Both the position numbers and the translations under genes were made by a program. A stretch of DNA of 64,000 nucleotides from Tieghemiomyces parasiticus (lineage: Eukaryota > Kickxellomycota > Dimargaritomycetes > Dimargaritales > Dimargaritaceae), in the NCBI GenBank assembly GCA_027575765.1, contig JANBPT010000141.1, positions 1 through 64,000 on the forward strand. Direction: 5' to 3'. The notes below the pieces were generated by a model, which had not been told where the DNA came from, made no database searches, and was given only the letters and a program-made list of their open reading frames with translations. Position 1 is the stretch's first letter, and every line of letters begins with the position of its first letter. This document shows positions 1-12,487 of the stretch, piece after piece.

Positions 1-1700
1 GGCAGGTGATTATAGTAAAGAGCCAGGGTGTTGGGCAATTTAATGGAAGGGAAAGGAGGGGTGGAGGCAGGGGACCGTCAGTGACAGTGGTTGGTCGGTC
101 GGCGCTTAGGACCAGTCGAAGGGGTTCAGTAAGAATCGCGTGAGGTCCGGAGCGAGTGGGTTCCGAGCTGTATAATAGTCCAATCGTGTCGGTTGGGCCG
201 AACAATATAGCTGAGTAGCTGAGAGGAATTGATAAACCCGACTGAAGGGATATTGATAATAGGGTAAAATAGAAGGCGAGGAGATTGGAATGGCCGAACG
301 GACGGACAGTCAAGCAAGGGCTTGTCTCTTGGACACCCCGGTGATATAAAACCCAAAGTGATGGGGGTTTCTTAGGACCGGCCAGACGATCAGGAATAGT
401 CAGCCAGGTCAAGGCGGTGGTGGAAGGGGGAGGGAGGGCGTAGAATATCAATAGAAAGATAATGGTCAATGGGCCGTCGGAGATAACTGAGTGGAGACCA
501 AATATAGTGGCACTAATAATGTAGGGTCTGTCGTGAAGATCCGTGGTCGCTCATAAGGCGAACAGCGCACAGGCAGTGGTCCAAAGATAGGCGCAGGGTG
601 AGCCGTGGGGAAGCGAGTGAGCGAAGTGTGCTGCAGCAACTGGTCGGGGGGCGGGGAAGGGCAGAGTCTTCAATATGCGCACGCGGTATAGAGCAGGGCA
701 GGTGAACGTGAGTAAGGGGAGGGGGCAGTTCCAGGCACGAAAGGTAGGAGAAGCAAGGAAAATTAAAGAGCCGGTCGGGCTGGCCAGGGAGTTTTTGGAA
801 GCCAATGGGATGGCCGCGATTGGCGGTGGGGCAGGGCGGCCGAGTCTCAGAAATGAGTAGTGGGCAGATAAGGGTAATAGATAGCGTGTACAGGCTAGGC
901 CGAACAACAGGAGGCTCGAAGGGTGCGGGTAGTTGGATACTTGGCAGCGGGCCGGGTATTTATAACGCCAGACTATGTTGCGGAGACACAGTGTACCGCA
1001 TACACCGCGTGGACGGGGGAGGGATGGAAGGCGCGGGAAGAAGGAACGGAGGCAGTATGCGCATACAAACAAAGGTGAGGACAGACGTTGGTGGAGGAGG
1101 AGAAGGAGGGAGGGGCGTTTGTTCATGTCAGGTTAGACGTCCGGAGGCGCCATTTCCTCAGGCCGCTGAACATTGCCACAAAGGCGGCTGGGAGAGAGGG
1201 TGGTAGGGAGGAAGCCAATGGGAAGGACTGACGGTTCCAGGCGGGAAAAAAGGACTGGGCGCTAGACGTCTACCGTGATCTGGTCAAAGCATATGCCCGA
1301 GACTATCCTCAAAGGAACATCGACCGTGCGACAGGGTGGTGACGAAGCCAGGACCGGCGAGCCGAGTGGCGGTCCGTGGAACCTAAAGAAGACGCAAATG
1401 GGGTGGGGGAGAAAGGTTGGGCCGGCAGGTGGAGAAGGTTGGAAGTGGGGCGCAGGCAAGCCGGTAAAGATAAAGGCAGTAGCCGCGAGGGCGGGGTGGT
1501 GCGGTGGGGCACTCGTGCAACCAGGCGGGCCACGCCCCAATCTCGCACCCATCCCCACATCGATTACAGGGTACGTGGAAGTAAGCTGAATACGGGCAGA
1601 TTACAGCTCTGGGAATGGGAGGGCCGTATGCGGGCATACCCTTGCCATGGATATACTAGTGCAGCTGCAGTCCTCGGCAGGTTAAGGGTGCGCTGCGGCC
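1..1700. other. GC-rich, purine-skewed stretch without a supportable gene
   Basis: The + strand is rich in G and A and runs of GGGAGG, so the minus strand is pyrimidine-rich, like the leaders and flanks of the genes at 8.6-8.9 kb and 60.2-61.2 kb. The longest open frame (551-1126, minus) starts in pyrimidine-rich sequence, is biased to Leu, Pro and Ser simply because of that skew, and resembles no family. I read the stretch as promoter or UTR-type DNA of a minus-strand gene lying to the left or too short to recognise, not as coding sequence. Confidence 0.5.
957..964 (-). promoter_or_regulatory. TATA box candidate on minus strand
   Basis: On the minus strand the sequence reads TATAAATA, the same octamer found 0.37 kb upstream of the start codon at 60254. 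It lies in a pyrimidine-rich (minus strand) block. No gene that it would serve could be identified between it and the left edge, so its use is inference. Confidence 0.35.
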
Positions 1701-4700
1701 TGAAGCTCTAGCAGCCACCCGCCAATCCTACGCTGGACCTAAGGTGTCTGGCGGTATACCGTCGGCCAGCCATGACACGGCGCCCTTGGGACCCGTATTG
1801 CAGGATTAGTTGGCGTAGGCAACGCAGAGTGTTCGCAAGCCAGTGGCATGCCATGGACGACGGGGATAGGAAGCTTAGAGGGCCGTATGCTCCGTTGCAG
1901 GTGGGCGCCTTCGTCATACCCCTTAGAGTGCCTTTGCAAGGAGGGTTACACGCGGCCTGGATGAGTACAGCATAGCATGCGACGGTAGCGCGGCGGGTGG
2001 TTGCTTAGTAGGATACACTGGTTAGCCCGGGGGCGTTCCTACCTGCAGGCCGAAGTGCCGAAGGTCGGGCGGCATCCGTGCCGCCTCCCCTATCCACCGC
2101 CGAAAGGCAACCGAGTGGATGAGGGTGCGTAGAGCGGAAGCGCGGTGATAGGAAGACGGCGGGTGGGACGGGCCACTCGGGCGCGCAAGTCAGGCCAGCC
2201 GCGTACAGCGAAGGACTAGGTGGTTACAGCTGTACGTAAGCTGTATTCCCTCAAGGTCCTTCAAATGCGCATTGCCACGGTCCAGATGCACCAGAGAGGA
2301 CATTGGAGGGAGGCGATATCTAGAGGGACGAGGGAACCCCGTCCTGCTAAACGGATGGACAAGGGTGGCGCTACGGCTCTCTCAAGACCGCTCCGATGGC
2401 TACGTAGTAAATTCGTAGGCGGGGAGGGACATGTACAACCCCCCTACAACGCACCGTTGTATTCATAGATAAACCGTTGAGGGTCCGTTACGGCTGCGGC
2501 ATGACGAATACAGAGGGCGCAAGATGGGCCGCGTTGGACGTGTAACCCTTCCCCGCGGTTATGGGTGTCCCGCCACCCGTCGCCCACCTTTCGATCCAGC
2601 TAGCGCCAACCCTGGCCCACGGCGTGGCTTCGCTCTCACTCCTAGCCCTGGCCGTTTGGCCCCGCGTCTTTCCGGTGGCTCGGGGGGGGGACCGCCCCCC
2701 TGGGTTCATCCTGCGGCGTCATCAGGTAGAACCCTGTACATCTTCATTGACAGGATTTCCTTATACGGACGGATACCGAGTCTACGCAATCGCACCTCAC
2801 CCCAGCAGCGACTTTCAGATAGAGCGGTCGTCAAGCACAGTCTAGAAACAGCATTTGGTCGGAGAATGTGGAATCGCCCCCGAGTGTGTGCAGTCTAGAA
2901 TGGCGGCAGTGTCCAGGCTCGGCCGGGCTGCTGCTGCTGGGGGAGCCCTATCAGATTTGCCAAAGAAGCCGGAAAACGAGCAGTGCAAATTTAACTCCAG
3001 CGCCAGAGACGGTGTATCGTTTCCATCCGCCACGACAATTGGCAGCCGCCCGTACCCTCTCCCACGCTTAACGGTGGCCAGACGAGCAGGAAGAATGAAC
3101 GGAATAACCACCCATGTGTGCCTGTACGCTGGGGAGCTCGGAGCGAGTGCTGTCTGCCGCAGCCGAGGGGGTGGAGATTGTGACCAATGCCGCTGCCAAG
3201 CCCCAGTAACTGGATAGGGAGGTCAGTTGATGGGGTCAGGCCTGCTTTAACGAGCCACCCGCCGTGTGGGATGGAGGGCCCGGTCGATTATTCTACGGGT
3301 GGCATCTATCCTGAAAAGGCCGCGTATGTAAGCACGGGTTGCGTTCAAAGGGGACGACAAGGCGGTTCACGGCAGCACCGGGTGCTCCATAACCTACTAA
3401 CCACGCCCAGCCAACCGAATGCGGGTGGTATCCCTGAAGAATATTGGTGCCTTCCCCCTTGAACACAATACGCTCATCCTCGAGGAGGGGGGGGGATTTC
3501 GGCTAGACCAACCTTGGGCAAGGCTGGCGGCCTGGTTACAGAGCCGTTTGCTTCCGGGGCCTTCTGACTGCCAAGAACGTGCTCTATCCCCGCCGGCCAC
3601 CCCTTCCCTTCCGATCAGGCGTTAGAAGGGCGCCGTCGGAGCCGACGGGCCGCTCGACATGTGCTGTACGACCAGCCAGCCGCCTCCCGTGTGGATAGGA
3701 CATGACGGCCCGCTATCCAGGAGCCCGTATACAGCCGAGGCACCGCCAAATGACCATGCCCAAGCCCCTCTCCCATCGTCTCAACGACGTGGAAGAGCCA
3801 GAGGAGGGAGGGAGGAGGCGTAGCCGGGTGGGCTTGCATCCGCTGGTGTTCGGAGCGCCTTGTCTGTCAATTGGGCACCTATGTCCCCCGACCGTTGGCA
3901 GGTGACGCGAGCCGCCGGTGTCACGGTTCGACCGCAAGGAGAGAGGGCGAGCGAGGATGGGGGTTGGGACTCTGCCTCTCCACCTGCATGGTTTGGACGT
4001 TATTTTTGCTGGATAACCACCAACATGCACGTGCGTTGTACAATGAGGGAACCTAGCATGACACGAAATCCGATTTAACTGAGCGAATGGGCTGGCTGCG
4101 CCCCACGAAGCCAGCGTACTCTACGCTGTCCGTGTGCCGAAAAACGGCCAGATGACGGTGGTGATGAGCAGCCCCCGCTCCCCGAACGCCACCGCGCTCC
4201 AAGGATGTGGGTATGCCGACTCTCTTTCAGGCTCCTCCGGCATGGCTTGGTATGTGTTAGTGGGGAGTTAATAGGGAAGAGCTATCCCTCTCCCATCCCC
4301 TCCTCTGCCCGCAACGCCAGCGTTCGCCGCCGCATCTTACTGTACGATAGGGGGGCTCTAGAAACCAGGGATCCGGCGTTGATTGTTACCCACGTTCGGC
4401 GAACCCGCCCTCTTTCGCATTTCAGCTGCCACGCCCGGGAATTGCAGCGCTAATCAGAGCTATCACAAAGGAGGCGGGCCCTCTGTCCGTCATCCCATCT
4501 GTCCGTGCCGTTCGTACATAGCCGTGGTCCGCCATTGGTTCTGGGCTGCTAGCTTCCAGTAGCGCAGCTACTACCACCCTCTTACGAACGGGCGCCCTTA
4601 GCTGCTGGACCTGTGGCACAATTGGCCGTTGCCTTGCACATCCTTTTCCCGGTGCCCGTGCCCTTCTCATGCCAGGGACCGGTTCGGAGGCACCTACCCT

Positions 4701-7700
4701 GGAACATGTGATGGCGCCTACCCTGTACTTTGGTTGGCCGCTACATTTATATATATTTATTTATATATATAGTGTTACTGATACTCCACCACCGCCATTC
4801 TTGATGCCGCGTAATTCACCGCCGCATAGCCCCCCCCTGCCCTTGCACATATCAGCTGCGCTACCATGCGGCGGCATTGACTCTGGGCAGATGCGACACA
4901 AAATCGAGTCCCATGTGATCCGCCAGGGGTGGTGTAAATTGCGCTAAAATGTGGGGAATAGCCTAGCGTGCTACGGCCGTGACCATTTCTCTGAACTGAA
5001 ACCTCTGGTCCTTGGTAGAAAGGAGCAGCTTGAAAGAATTTATCCCGCCATACGTTAGATTCGGCAGATCTCTAGTACGGCCATTTTCGTATTATGTGTA
5101 GCCTTGGCCGGCCGGTATGGGTTCAGGAGCGTCATTACTATAGCTGCCATGACCAGTCCACTCACTTGTACTTGTCCAGAGTACTGACCTTACTTTCTCT
5201 GGGGACCGCTGGCCGTTCGTTAGTCCAACGGTGATAGTGGATTACAATGGTCCGTCGGCCGCAAACCAGGATCAGAGAACGTCGGAACCCCTCCGGCTGT
5301 ACCTACCTGGGGCGCTAACTGGTCAGCATCATCCGCTCCCTGACATCATGGAATGGACAATCTCCAGGCGTTTCTTATTGAAATGACGATGGCCCCTCTT
5401 GCACCGGGAACATTTGTAATACAGAGGGTAGCTGATGAATAACCCGAGGATACCCTGGTAAACTACGGGCGATCCTGATGCAGACAAGTACTGCCATCAT
5501 CAATCGATGAACAACCTCTCTAGCGAGCCCGAGTAGACCCCGTGTTTTATCCATCTATATTTTTTGGCTCGTTCGATACCACCGGCCCTTCCGCGGGTCA
5601 CCAGAACCCGCCATTCGTCCCTTCTGAAAACAAGTTTTATTGTGACGTGCTGTGGCTGGGGTGTTCAGTGGCTTTTTTTTTGCTAGTACCTCTGCTTGGA
5701 CACTATGAGAAGAATATAGCTAAAGAGTGGTGCAGGCACCCGGCGTAAATGGCCCGGCCAGGGGTCTGCAGTACAGCACAGGATCACCTTGCGTTTCAGG
5801 GTCTACAGCAAACGCCAGTCTTCAGAATATTCCCTAGATACAATACTCTGTGCAATTGTGTTCCTCAGCTACAATGGATACTGGTAAGAAGTTAGGACCA
5901 CGTAATGGGGAGGTAAACGCTCATCCCCATTACACGACCGTTTGTTTAACCCGTTGCCTCCGCAGTACCTTTCGCCTAACACAAGCCTCACATTATATTA
6001 GCCAGTACTTCAGTAAACAGCTGCGTCAGTTGGAATCAACCCCTCCCCCATTCCCGAGTGTCCCCGGACCATAGATGAGAACCTTGCTCGCGTTTCGCCT
6101 TGGGTGGAGCGGAGCAAGGTCCGATTCAGCGTCACGGATGGGGCTAAGGAGTAACATGGCCGAGCCGATCCAGTACCATCAGAAAAAATATAATATAGCA
6201 ACTATAAGAGTATATGTGTGCTTGGCGGCCGCTGTCGTATAGGTTATTGACACATGGGGTGGGCTCATCGACTCTGCTCAGCCTGCCTATTTGGGAACGT
6301 TCGTGGAGGGAGAGCGACAATGGGGCGGGTGGTAGGCGATGTCGTATGCCATTCTTGCCCGCCTGTACTGTTCATCAACTGAAGCGCTAAACGCGGAAAG
6401 GGGGAGGGATGCAATGGGTGTCTAGAAGAGGGACAGCGAACCCCATGCACGTTGACTCCCATTAGAATTCAGCCCAAGTGGGTTAAAGCTCGATACAGTG
6501 CCCTTCTACTTTAAGAGGCGAAGGCGAGGGCGCGGGCCGGCCTGTGTGTGTGTTTATTTTTTGGTTGATCCACCCCCCCCGCCCCCTCACAACCGATACC
6601 GCTCAACACCACATAGGCCAGTGGGCAATGTGGTATTGGCCAACCATTAAATTAATCTGCTCCAAATATCTATCCACCTTGGTGGTAAACAGGTCTGTGG
6701 ACGAAGGCTTGCCAAGCGCAGATCTACTCTTACACACACAGGGAGGGGGCAGATGAATTGCACAGGAGGAGGAGGGGAATGAGAGATAATGAGAACTGTC
6801 AGCTACGGTAGTCTGAATTATGGCGCACTTAAGGGCTGCCATGGCTGGACCTGGCTCGCTCATGGACCGCATGCTCCCTCGCAGTCCTTTTCACCCCCTC
6901 CCCTCGCTAGTCCCGCTCCCCACTAGCTACCCTTCCATTACCACGTTGGTTAACCCTGGTAGATCGTCGCTGGGTAAGTGTAATAGTGGGAGTAAGCCCC
7001 GGATGTGACATCCCCGCGACACGTGAGCACACTCGGCCAGTATTGTTGGCTGTCATGACAACCACGGCTGCCCACCCTTTCTATATCCTTAATACCGTGG
7101 ACGGTGTTAATAAGATTCATTATGGCGGGGGTAGGGATGGTGGGTGGGTGGGGGGACGGGAGGAACTGCCGGTAGGTTCCGGGATGAGATGATGTACGTC
7201 CCCATCCCCCCTTTATTTTGGTTTTGCCTTCCAAGTGAACCGTTTGCCATCCTTAAGGAAATGGGTCCCCAAGCATCATTCCATCGGCAACATCTAGCGC
7301 CAGATCAAAGCCCTATCAATGAGTTGTATGGTCATGCTTGAGAGCAAAGTATGGCGCCGGCCCGTAACGTGACGTATTCCAAGAGACTTTGGCTGTCCTA
7401 ATCCTCCCGACCGCCCTCCGTGGCGTGCACGTCACAACCACGGTACAAGGCTTAACGTTGTTGGGATCTCCCTACAAAGGGAAGCTACTACGTTCTGACA
7501 CTATTAAAGACGGATACGTTATTCATCCACCTGTAATATAATGGCAGCAACGACAACTGCGCCGCAAGTCAGGTCACTCCGACGTTGATTTACCGAGTGA
7601 AGAGTGAATGGGGGAAGTGAAGTGTGTATAATTATACAAATTGGGTGGAATGATCGTCCAGGGATCTCATGTTCCTTCATAATGATCGTCGGAAAGGGCA

Positions 7701-8633
7701 ACGCGGCGTTTGTTGACTGGGGCAAGTGGGATTCAGTCTGTCACTCAGCCCATTGAATACCTGGCCCACCGGTAACAATCGTTAGGAGCCGCAATGATGA
7801 GCTAACAGGACCAGAGGTCTGCGCTTGATCATTGGTATTGGTCTCCTCATAAAGGCCACACCTTAGTCATTCCATATATGTTCATCACCCATGTCGAATT
7901 GGGGGGGGTTACTCGCAAATGCTGCCAACCAAATACTGTGGCCACTCACGTACGAGAGACAACTGATTATACCGAGCATCGCGCTATTTGGAGATCCAAG
8001 TGGATACTGTTCTGCTGAAAAGTTTAATTGTTCGGTCGCAATGGAAAACAGGAAAGTTGGTCTTACAAATCTAGTATAGCTGAATAGCGTATTTAAAAAG
8101 AAAATTAAAAAGAACTTTTGAGGAAGGCACGGGAAACAGTAGGTGGTGTCGGCGGAGCAGAGGCGAAGGAGCGAGTAGGCTGGGATGCTACGACCAATGG
8201 TCAGCTAGGGATGCAGGATGTATACAGTGTGGTGAGGGGGGGTGGGGCCGAAGTTGAAGAACTAGACGACTCCTTTTAGGAGGGAAGGCAGTGAGGGGCC
8301 CAGAACAGTGACAGCAAGAATGGATACCGAGCACCCTTGACAGGAACATGTCAATCTGGAATATAGTCGGCCTGCAAACAAAAGGGATGGAAGCTGGGGA
8401 GCATGGCGGGCCAAGACTTGGGCAAAACGGGTCATTAAACGGTGAGGAAAGGCGGGGCGTCCATGATAGGCTGCTGCTCCGATCTGGGCGCGGTGGCCCA
8501 AGGCGGAGGCAGCCGACAGAGGCCTGAAGGTCGAGAGCGGGTGCAGCAGGATTAGGAGGGCGGGGTGAAGTAGAGCGGCGGAGTTGGAAAAGGGGAGACA
8601 TGGTACAAGGCAAGGGGTGGGAGTTTGTATTTT
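1701..8633. other. Intergenic, no gene seen
   Basis: Many short open frames of 60-120 codons occur on both strands, but none shows the C/G-ending codon bias of the real genes here, a recognisable domain, or splice-consistent continuation. The part up to about 4.7 kb is visibly GC-richer than the part after it. An AT-rich microsatellite lies at 4745-4771 and is listed separately. Confidence 0.6.
4745..4771. repeat. AT-rich simple repeat
   Basis: An imperfect (TA)n tract made of TTTATATATATTTATTTATATATATA-like units sits within GC-rich surroundings. It has no gene next to it on either strand that it could serve as a TATA region, so it is listed only as a simple repeat. Confidence 0.7.
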
Positions 8634-8894
8634 TTACTCGGAGGCGTCTTCCCGGATTGTGTCCAGGGGCTGCCAGTAGGCGTTGTGGCCGTGGTAGGCG
8701 TTGGCGTCGTAGGCCATACGGTTGGCCTCCGGCGGGTACGAGTACTGGCTGGCGGAGCCGTAAGAGGACTGGCGGCTGGAGTAATCGGAGCAGGAGCCAT
8801 GATCACTCCCGGGGTAGCCGTAGGTAGGCGACCCCGACTCGTAGTAGCCAGAGGCGGCGTGGTTGGTGTAGTAGGCAAAGGGAGGAGTCGTCAT
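8634..8894 (-). CDS. Short tyrosine-rich orphan protein (86 aa)
   Basis: A single-exon frame of 86 residues with no family that I recognise. It is rich in Tyr (13 of 86), Ser, Gly and Ala, with YY and TYGY-type clusters, one Cys, no signal peptide and no membrane segment, so it looks low-complexity and possibly self-associating or structural. Four things support a real gene: the start lies in a near-ideal context (GCCACC before ATG); all 13 tyrosines use TAC; third positions are almost all C or G, a bias typical of strongly expressed fungal genes; and a TATA box lies about 110 bp upstream in a pyrimidine-rich leader. The last residues (TIREDASE) are acidic. Flanks on both sides are pyrimidine-rich on the coding strand. 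A role in cell wall, spore or stress assemblies would be guesswork. A chance frame is unlikely given the codon bias. Confidence 0.72.
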   Translation of the reverse strand: MTTPPFAYYTNHAASGYYESGSPTYGYPGSDHGSCSDYSSRQSSYGSASQYSYPPEANRMAYDANAYHGHNAYWQPLDTIREDASE

Positions 8895-9001
8895 GGTGGC
8901 TAAGTGAATATAAGGGATGTGTGCAGAGGGGTGTATTGGTCAAGTGAAAGCGCTGAGGAGGGAGGGAAGAAGCTAGTGGAGATGGAGCGAGCGAGGGCGG
9001 G

Positions 9002-9009
9002 CTTATATA
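9002..9009 (-). promoter_or_regulatory. TATA box of the tyrosine-rich gene
   Basis: The minus strand reads TATATAAG here, 108 bp upstream of the start codon at 8894 and inside a pyrimidine-rich leader. Spacing fits a fungal TATA promoter with a leader of roughly 50-80 nt. Confidence 0.6.
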
Positions 9010-10661
9010 CGACAGCCAAGCAGGACGGTTGAGTAGGGAGTCGGGATGGGCAATAGAGATGATCAGCTGTGATGAATGATTGCTGGGGGAGAAGAGAGTA
9101 TATGGGTTGGCCGATAGACAGGGCGGTGTGGAGGCTGTTGATGGTCACCTCTGCCGTCAGGGAGACCGGCAGGTATTTATACGTGAGATTGGCGGGACAG
9201 GAGCCATCAAAGCCGCGGAGAAAAGGGGGGCCGGCAGGGAAGGACGGGAGGCTGGAGTAGGCAAAGAGGAAAGCATGGATGGTAGCACAGGCTCAGCAAA
9301 GAGGGGAGGGAGGGAAAAACATAGGGGTGGACAGTGGGTGACAGGGTGTGGTTGCCGTAAGGGGGCGAAACATTTCCAAGCACCGTCAGCATTCTGGCCC
9401 AAAGGGATGGAGGGAGGGGGTGGGGGGCTGAAAGGGTGAAGGGAGGCGGGCAAGAACCCGCTGTGCATCCCCCTAAATGGGGCCGTTGGCTCAGAGCCAG
9501 CTGAATGGCCTTGCTGACCCTCCACAAGGGCGAAAGGGCAGATGGGGGTTCCCTGCGGCTCCGATTTTCCGTGTCGCCTTTTTTTTTGCTTGTTCTTTTT
9601 GGCACTACCTGCAGTTACCATTCAGTTGGCCGTGGCTCGTGGCCGAGGCCGCCGGCTTGACTCTATGGTGTAACCAGCGCTCCGTTTCCCCCCCCCCCAC
9701 CCCTCACCCTCAACTGCTCAGTGGTTAGCGCGAAAATTGATGGGTTATGAACAGACCATGAGGGCCGAAAGACCTGAGAAGGAGTGGACTCACCGGCTAC
9801 TCAGCCCCCCCCCGCTACGACTGAAGTCGCAGAGACACCAGTGAGAGACAAAAATGTAGATGGGAGACAGGAACGGCGCGCTAGATGTGGGCGGAGGGTC
9901 GGGATGCCTTGGTGCGATAAAGAAGGCGGAGGAGGAGGGTGGGGGGACACTCCAGCGGATAAAGGGTATCGGACGAGCAAAGGAGCACATCGAGGGCAGG
10001 AGAATGGGCCCAACCGATACGGCAAGCGGCACGTCAGGGCCGCTCGGCAGCCCTCCCTCCCTCTCCCTCCACCCTCATCGTATTGCGCTGGTGGTCCGGT
10101 AACGCACAGTACAGCGGTCGTACCAACGGGCCTTTGTGTACGGAATGTGATAAGCATTCGCTCCGGGCCGACATGGTTGTGCTCCCTCCCTCCCTCTTCT
10201 TTCATCCTCCATGTCCCTTCCTCTCCGCTCTCCGTCGTCGTTTCTTTTTTCCCCCTCTCCAACTACCACATCGGCTACCGCGACCGGTATCTCTTGGTAA
10301 AGATATCACGGGCATGATAAGATGGACCCGATGGACCGACGTGTCTCACCGGCCAGGGTACAGTTGAGAGGCGGAGGACCCTCTAGATAATCTCTCCCCA
10401 ATGATGATACCACAGGGCTACTGACGGAGCCGCTTCGCTCCTGGTACGACAGCTCCGAGTCCACCTGTGGTCCGCGCCGTCGCTGTCTATTCATAGAATC
10501 CATGTCCTCCCTTCCCCTCGTCCAACTTGGGTGTGAAGTGCGTATGGTATGGCTTGCAGATGCGGCGCAGCAGCGTGAGCCTTCGGCACCCACTTCTACA
10601 GGGGGGGAGGAGAGGGAGTTAAAGATAACTGAAGCGAGGGAGGGGAGGGTTGTAGATTTTA

Positions 10662-10679
10662 AATAATAATAATAATAAT
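10662..10679. repeat. (AAT)6 microsatellite
   Basis: Six perfect AAT units in a gene-free stretch. Confidence 0.9.
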
Positions 10680-12470
10680 TAGCCGACGGCGATTCAACCA
10701 TCACCATTATCCTTCGCCGCCCTTCGTCTCCTCCCCCACCCGTCGCTCTCTCCCTCACTCAGCCTTAGACCCCTCGCCTTCCCCTCGCTTTGGTGATGAA
10801 CTGATCCTGTCACCTCCACGGTACCCTGTCCATATTCATTTATTAATTCTCTTTCTTTACTGTCAATGATTGATGGTGGGAGTGGAGGGTGAGTGTTTCT
10901 TTTATTATTTTTTTTGGCTAAACTCTCAAGCGACGGGTATTCCACATCTGCTCCCCGCTTCCAGCCATCAAAAGTTGGATGGCGAGGAGGGCTGGTCATC
11001 TATTGCTTTACGATCCTGGGTATTGCCAAGCATCTATCGCCTGAGGGTGAGAACAGTACCAGGGGAGAGTCTTTATCGCAATTTAGATAGTACTTTACTA
11101 ATCTAGGTATATTGCCGGGTAAGGGGGCAGAGTACGTTTCCATAACCATCAAACGTTTGATCGTAAGTATGAAATTATGCTAATAATGGGGGGGGGGGAA
11201 ATATCATCAATCAATGCCGGGTAAACGTATGAATTTAAGATTCTAACCTTAAACTAATGTAAAATAATGATCAATAATACCTTGTTCCGGCCGAATGGTT
11301 CGGGGAAGAACCCCGAGGGCAGTTGTATGGCCACTAGAGGATGACAACCCGTACCCCATGACGTGGCCTTCATAAAGTACCAGGACCACCCCCACCCTCC
11401 TATACCGGCCCCATGGAAGGTTCTACCAGCCCGCCAAGGAGCATTCCAGGGGGTTTCGGCCATGCTAGTAAACCCCCCAAACGTTAGTAATATGCAGTAC
11501 CAGGCCAATGCGGCCTAATGACGCTCAGTATGCTTCTAAATGTCGCGTCGGATGTAACTTTTCAACTTTATCGCAAGCAAAAAAATTACACCCCGAGAAA
11601 AGACAATCAATCCCATGGCCAAAAACATACGCCACTTGACCAGATATATATATTATACATATAATGAACATGTATAACGTCACCTAGCAATGATAATGTA
11701 CATTATATACCCTAAACTAGCCTTCATCGACGACGATCATAGGCTTCCATGGTTGGACCATTAGAGAGGTCGTACGGTTCAAACAATAAAAGCTCGGATA
11801 GTCCGGGAGGTGCGTATGTGCCCGGGGGCCAGAAACTGGAACAGTCCCTTAGGAGTAGTCACGGGCTTAGCCAGAACCAGGCAACATTTGGTTAGCACAA
11901 CCAGCACCATGCCGCTGTGAAGTTTAGATATTTGTTTGATAAATGACCATAACTTAATGGCATGTGGAAGGTTGAATGGATGGCCACGGCTACTTCCAGG
12001 CCACTAAATGTGTTTAAACACCAACTCCCCCCAAAAAAACAACGAAAAATGTATCGGTGACGTTCGAAGCGGGTCGAAAAATTAAAACGATAACAAGAAA
12101 AGAAATGAAGGGTCCACCCCAACGCCTCGGATTTACGCTAATTCATAGTTACCGACTGTAAGGTAGATCCTCTTGGTCCCAGTCACTTTCCGAGGCGGGG
12201 AAGGGATGTAATAGGTGGAAGGATGAGGATGGAGGTACTTATCGCCGTACGGGTGCTAACACTGCCACGCTGACAAGGATGATTGGGCCGAAGCGTCACT
12301 ATGAACCATAATAAATAAATAAAAAAATGCAACCTTAAAGCCCACGACAGCAATGACTATGACAACCCCCCTCCCCCAAGCCACCCTCCATAACAGCCGC
12401 CGCCACGATTGACCAGAGGATGGGCCTGAGCTATATGACGGGAGTGGGGCAAGAGTAATTACATGTCCTC

Positions 12471-12487
12471 CTCTCTCTCTCTCTCTC
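12471..12487. repeat. (CT)8 microsatellite
   Basis: Perfect CT dinucleotide run of 17 nt in a gene-free stretch. Confidence 0.9.

Noticed and set aside
551..1126. 191-codon open frame on the minus strand
   Set aside because: Its Leu/Pro/Ser/Cys-heavy composition follows from the pyrimidine skew; there is no C/G-third-position bias of the local genes and no motif.
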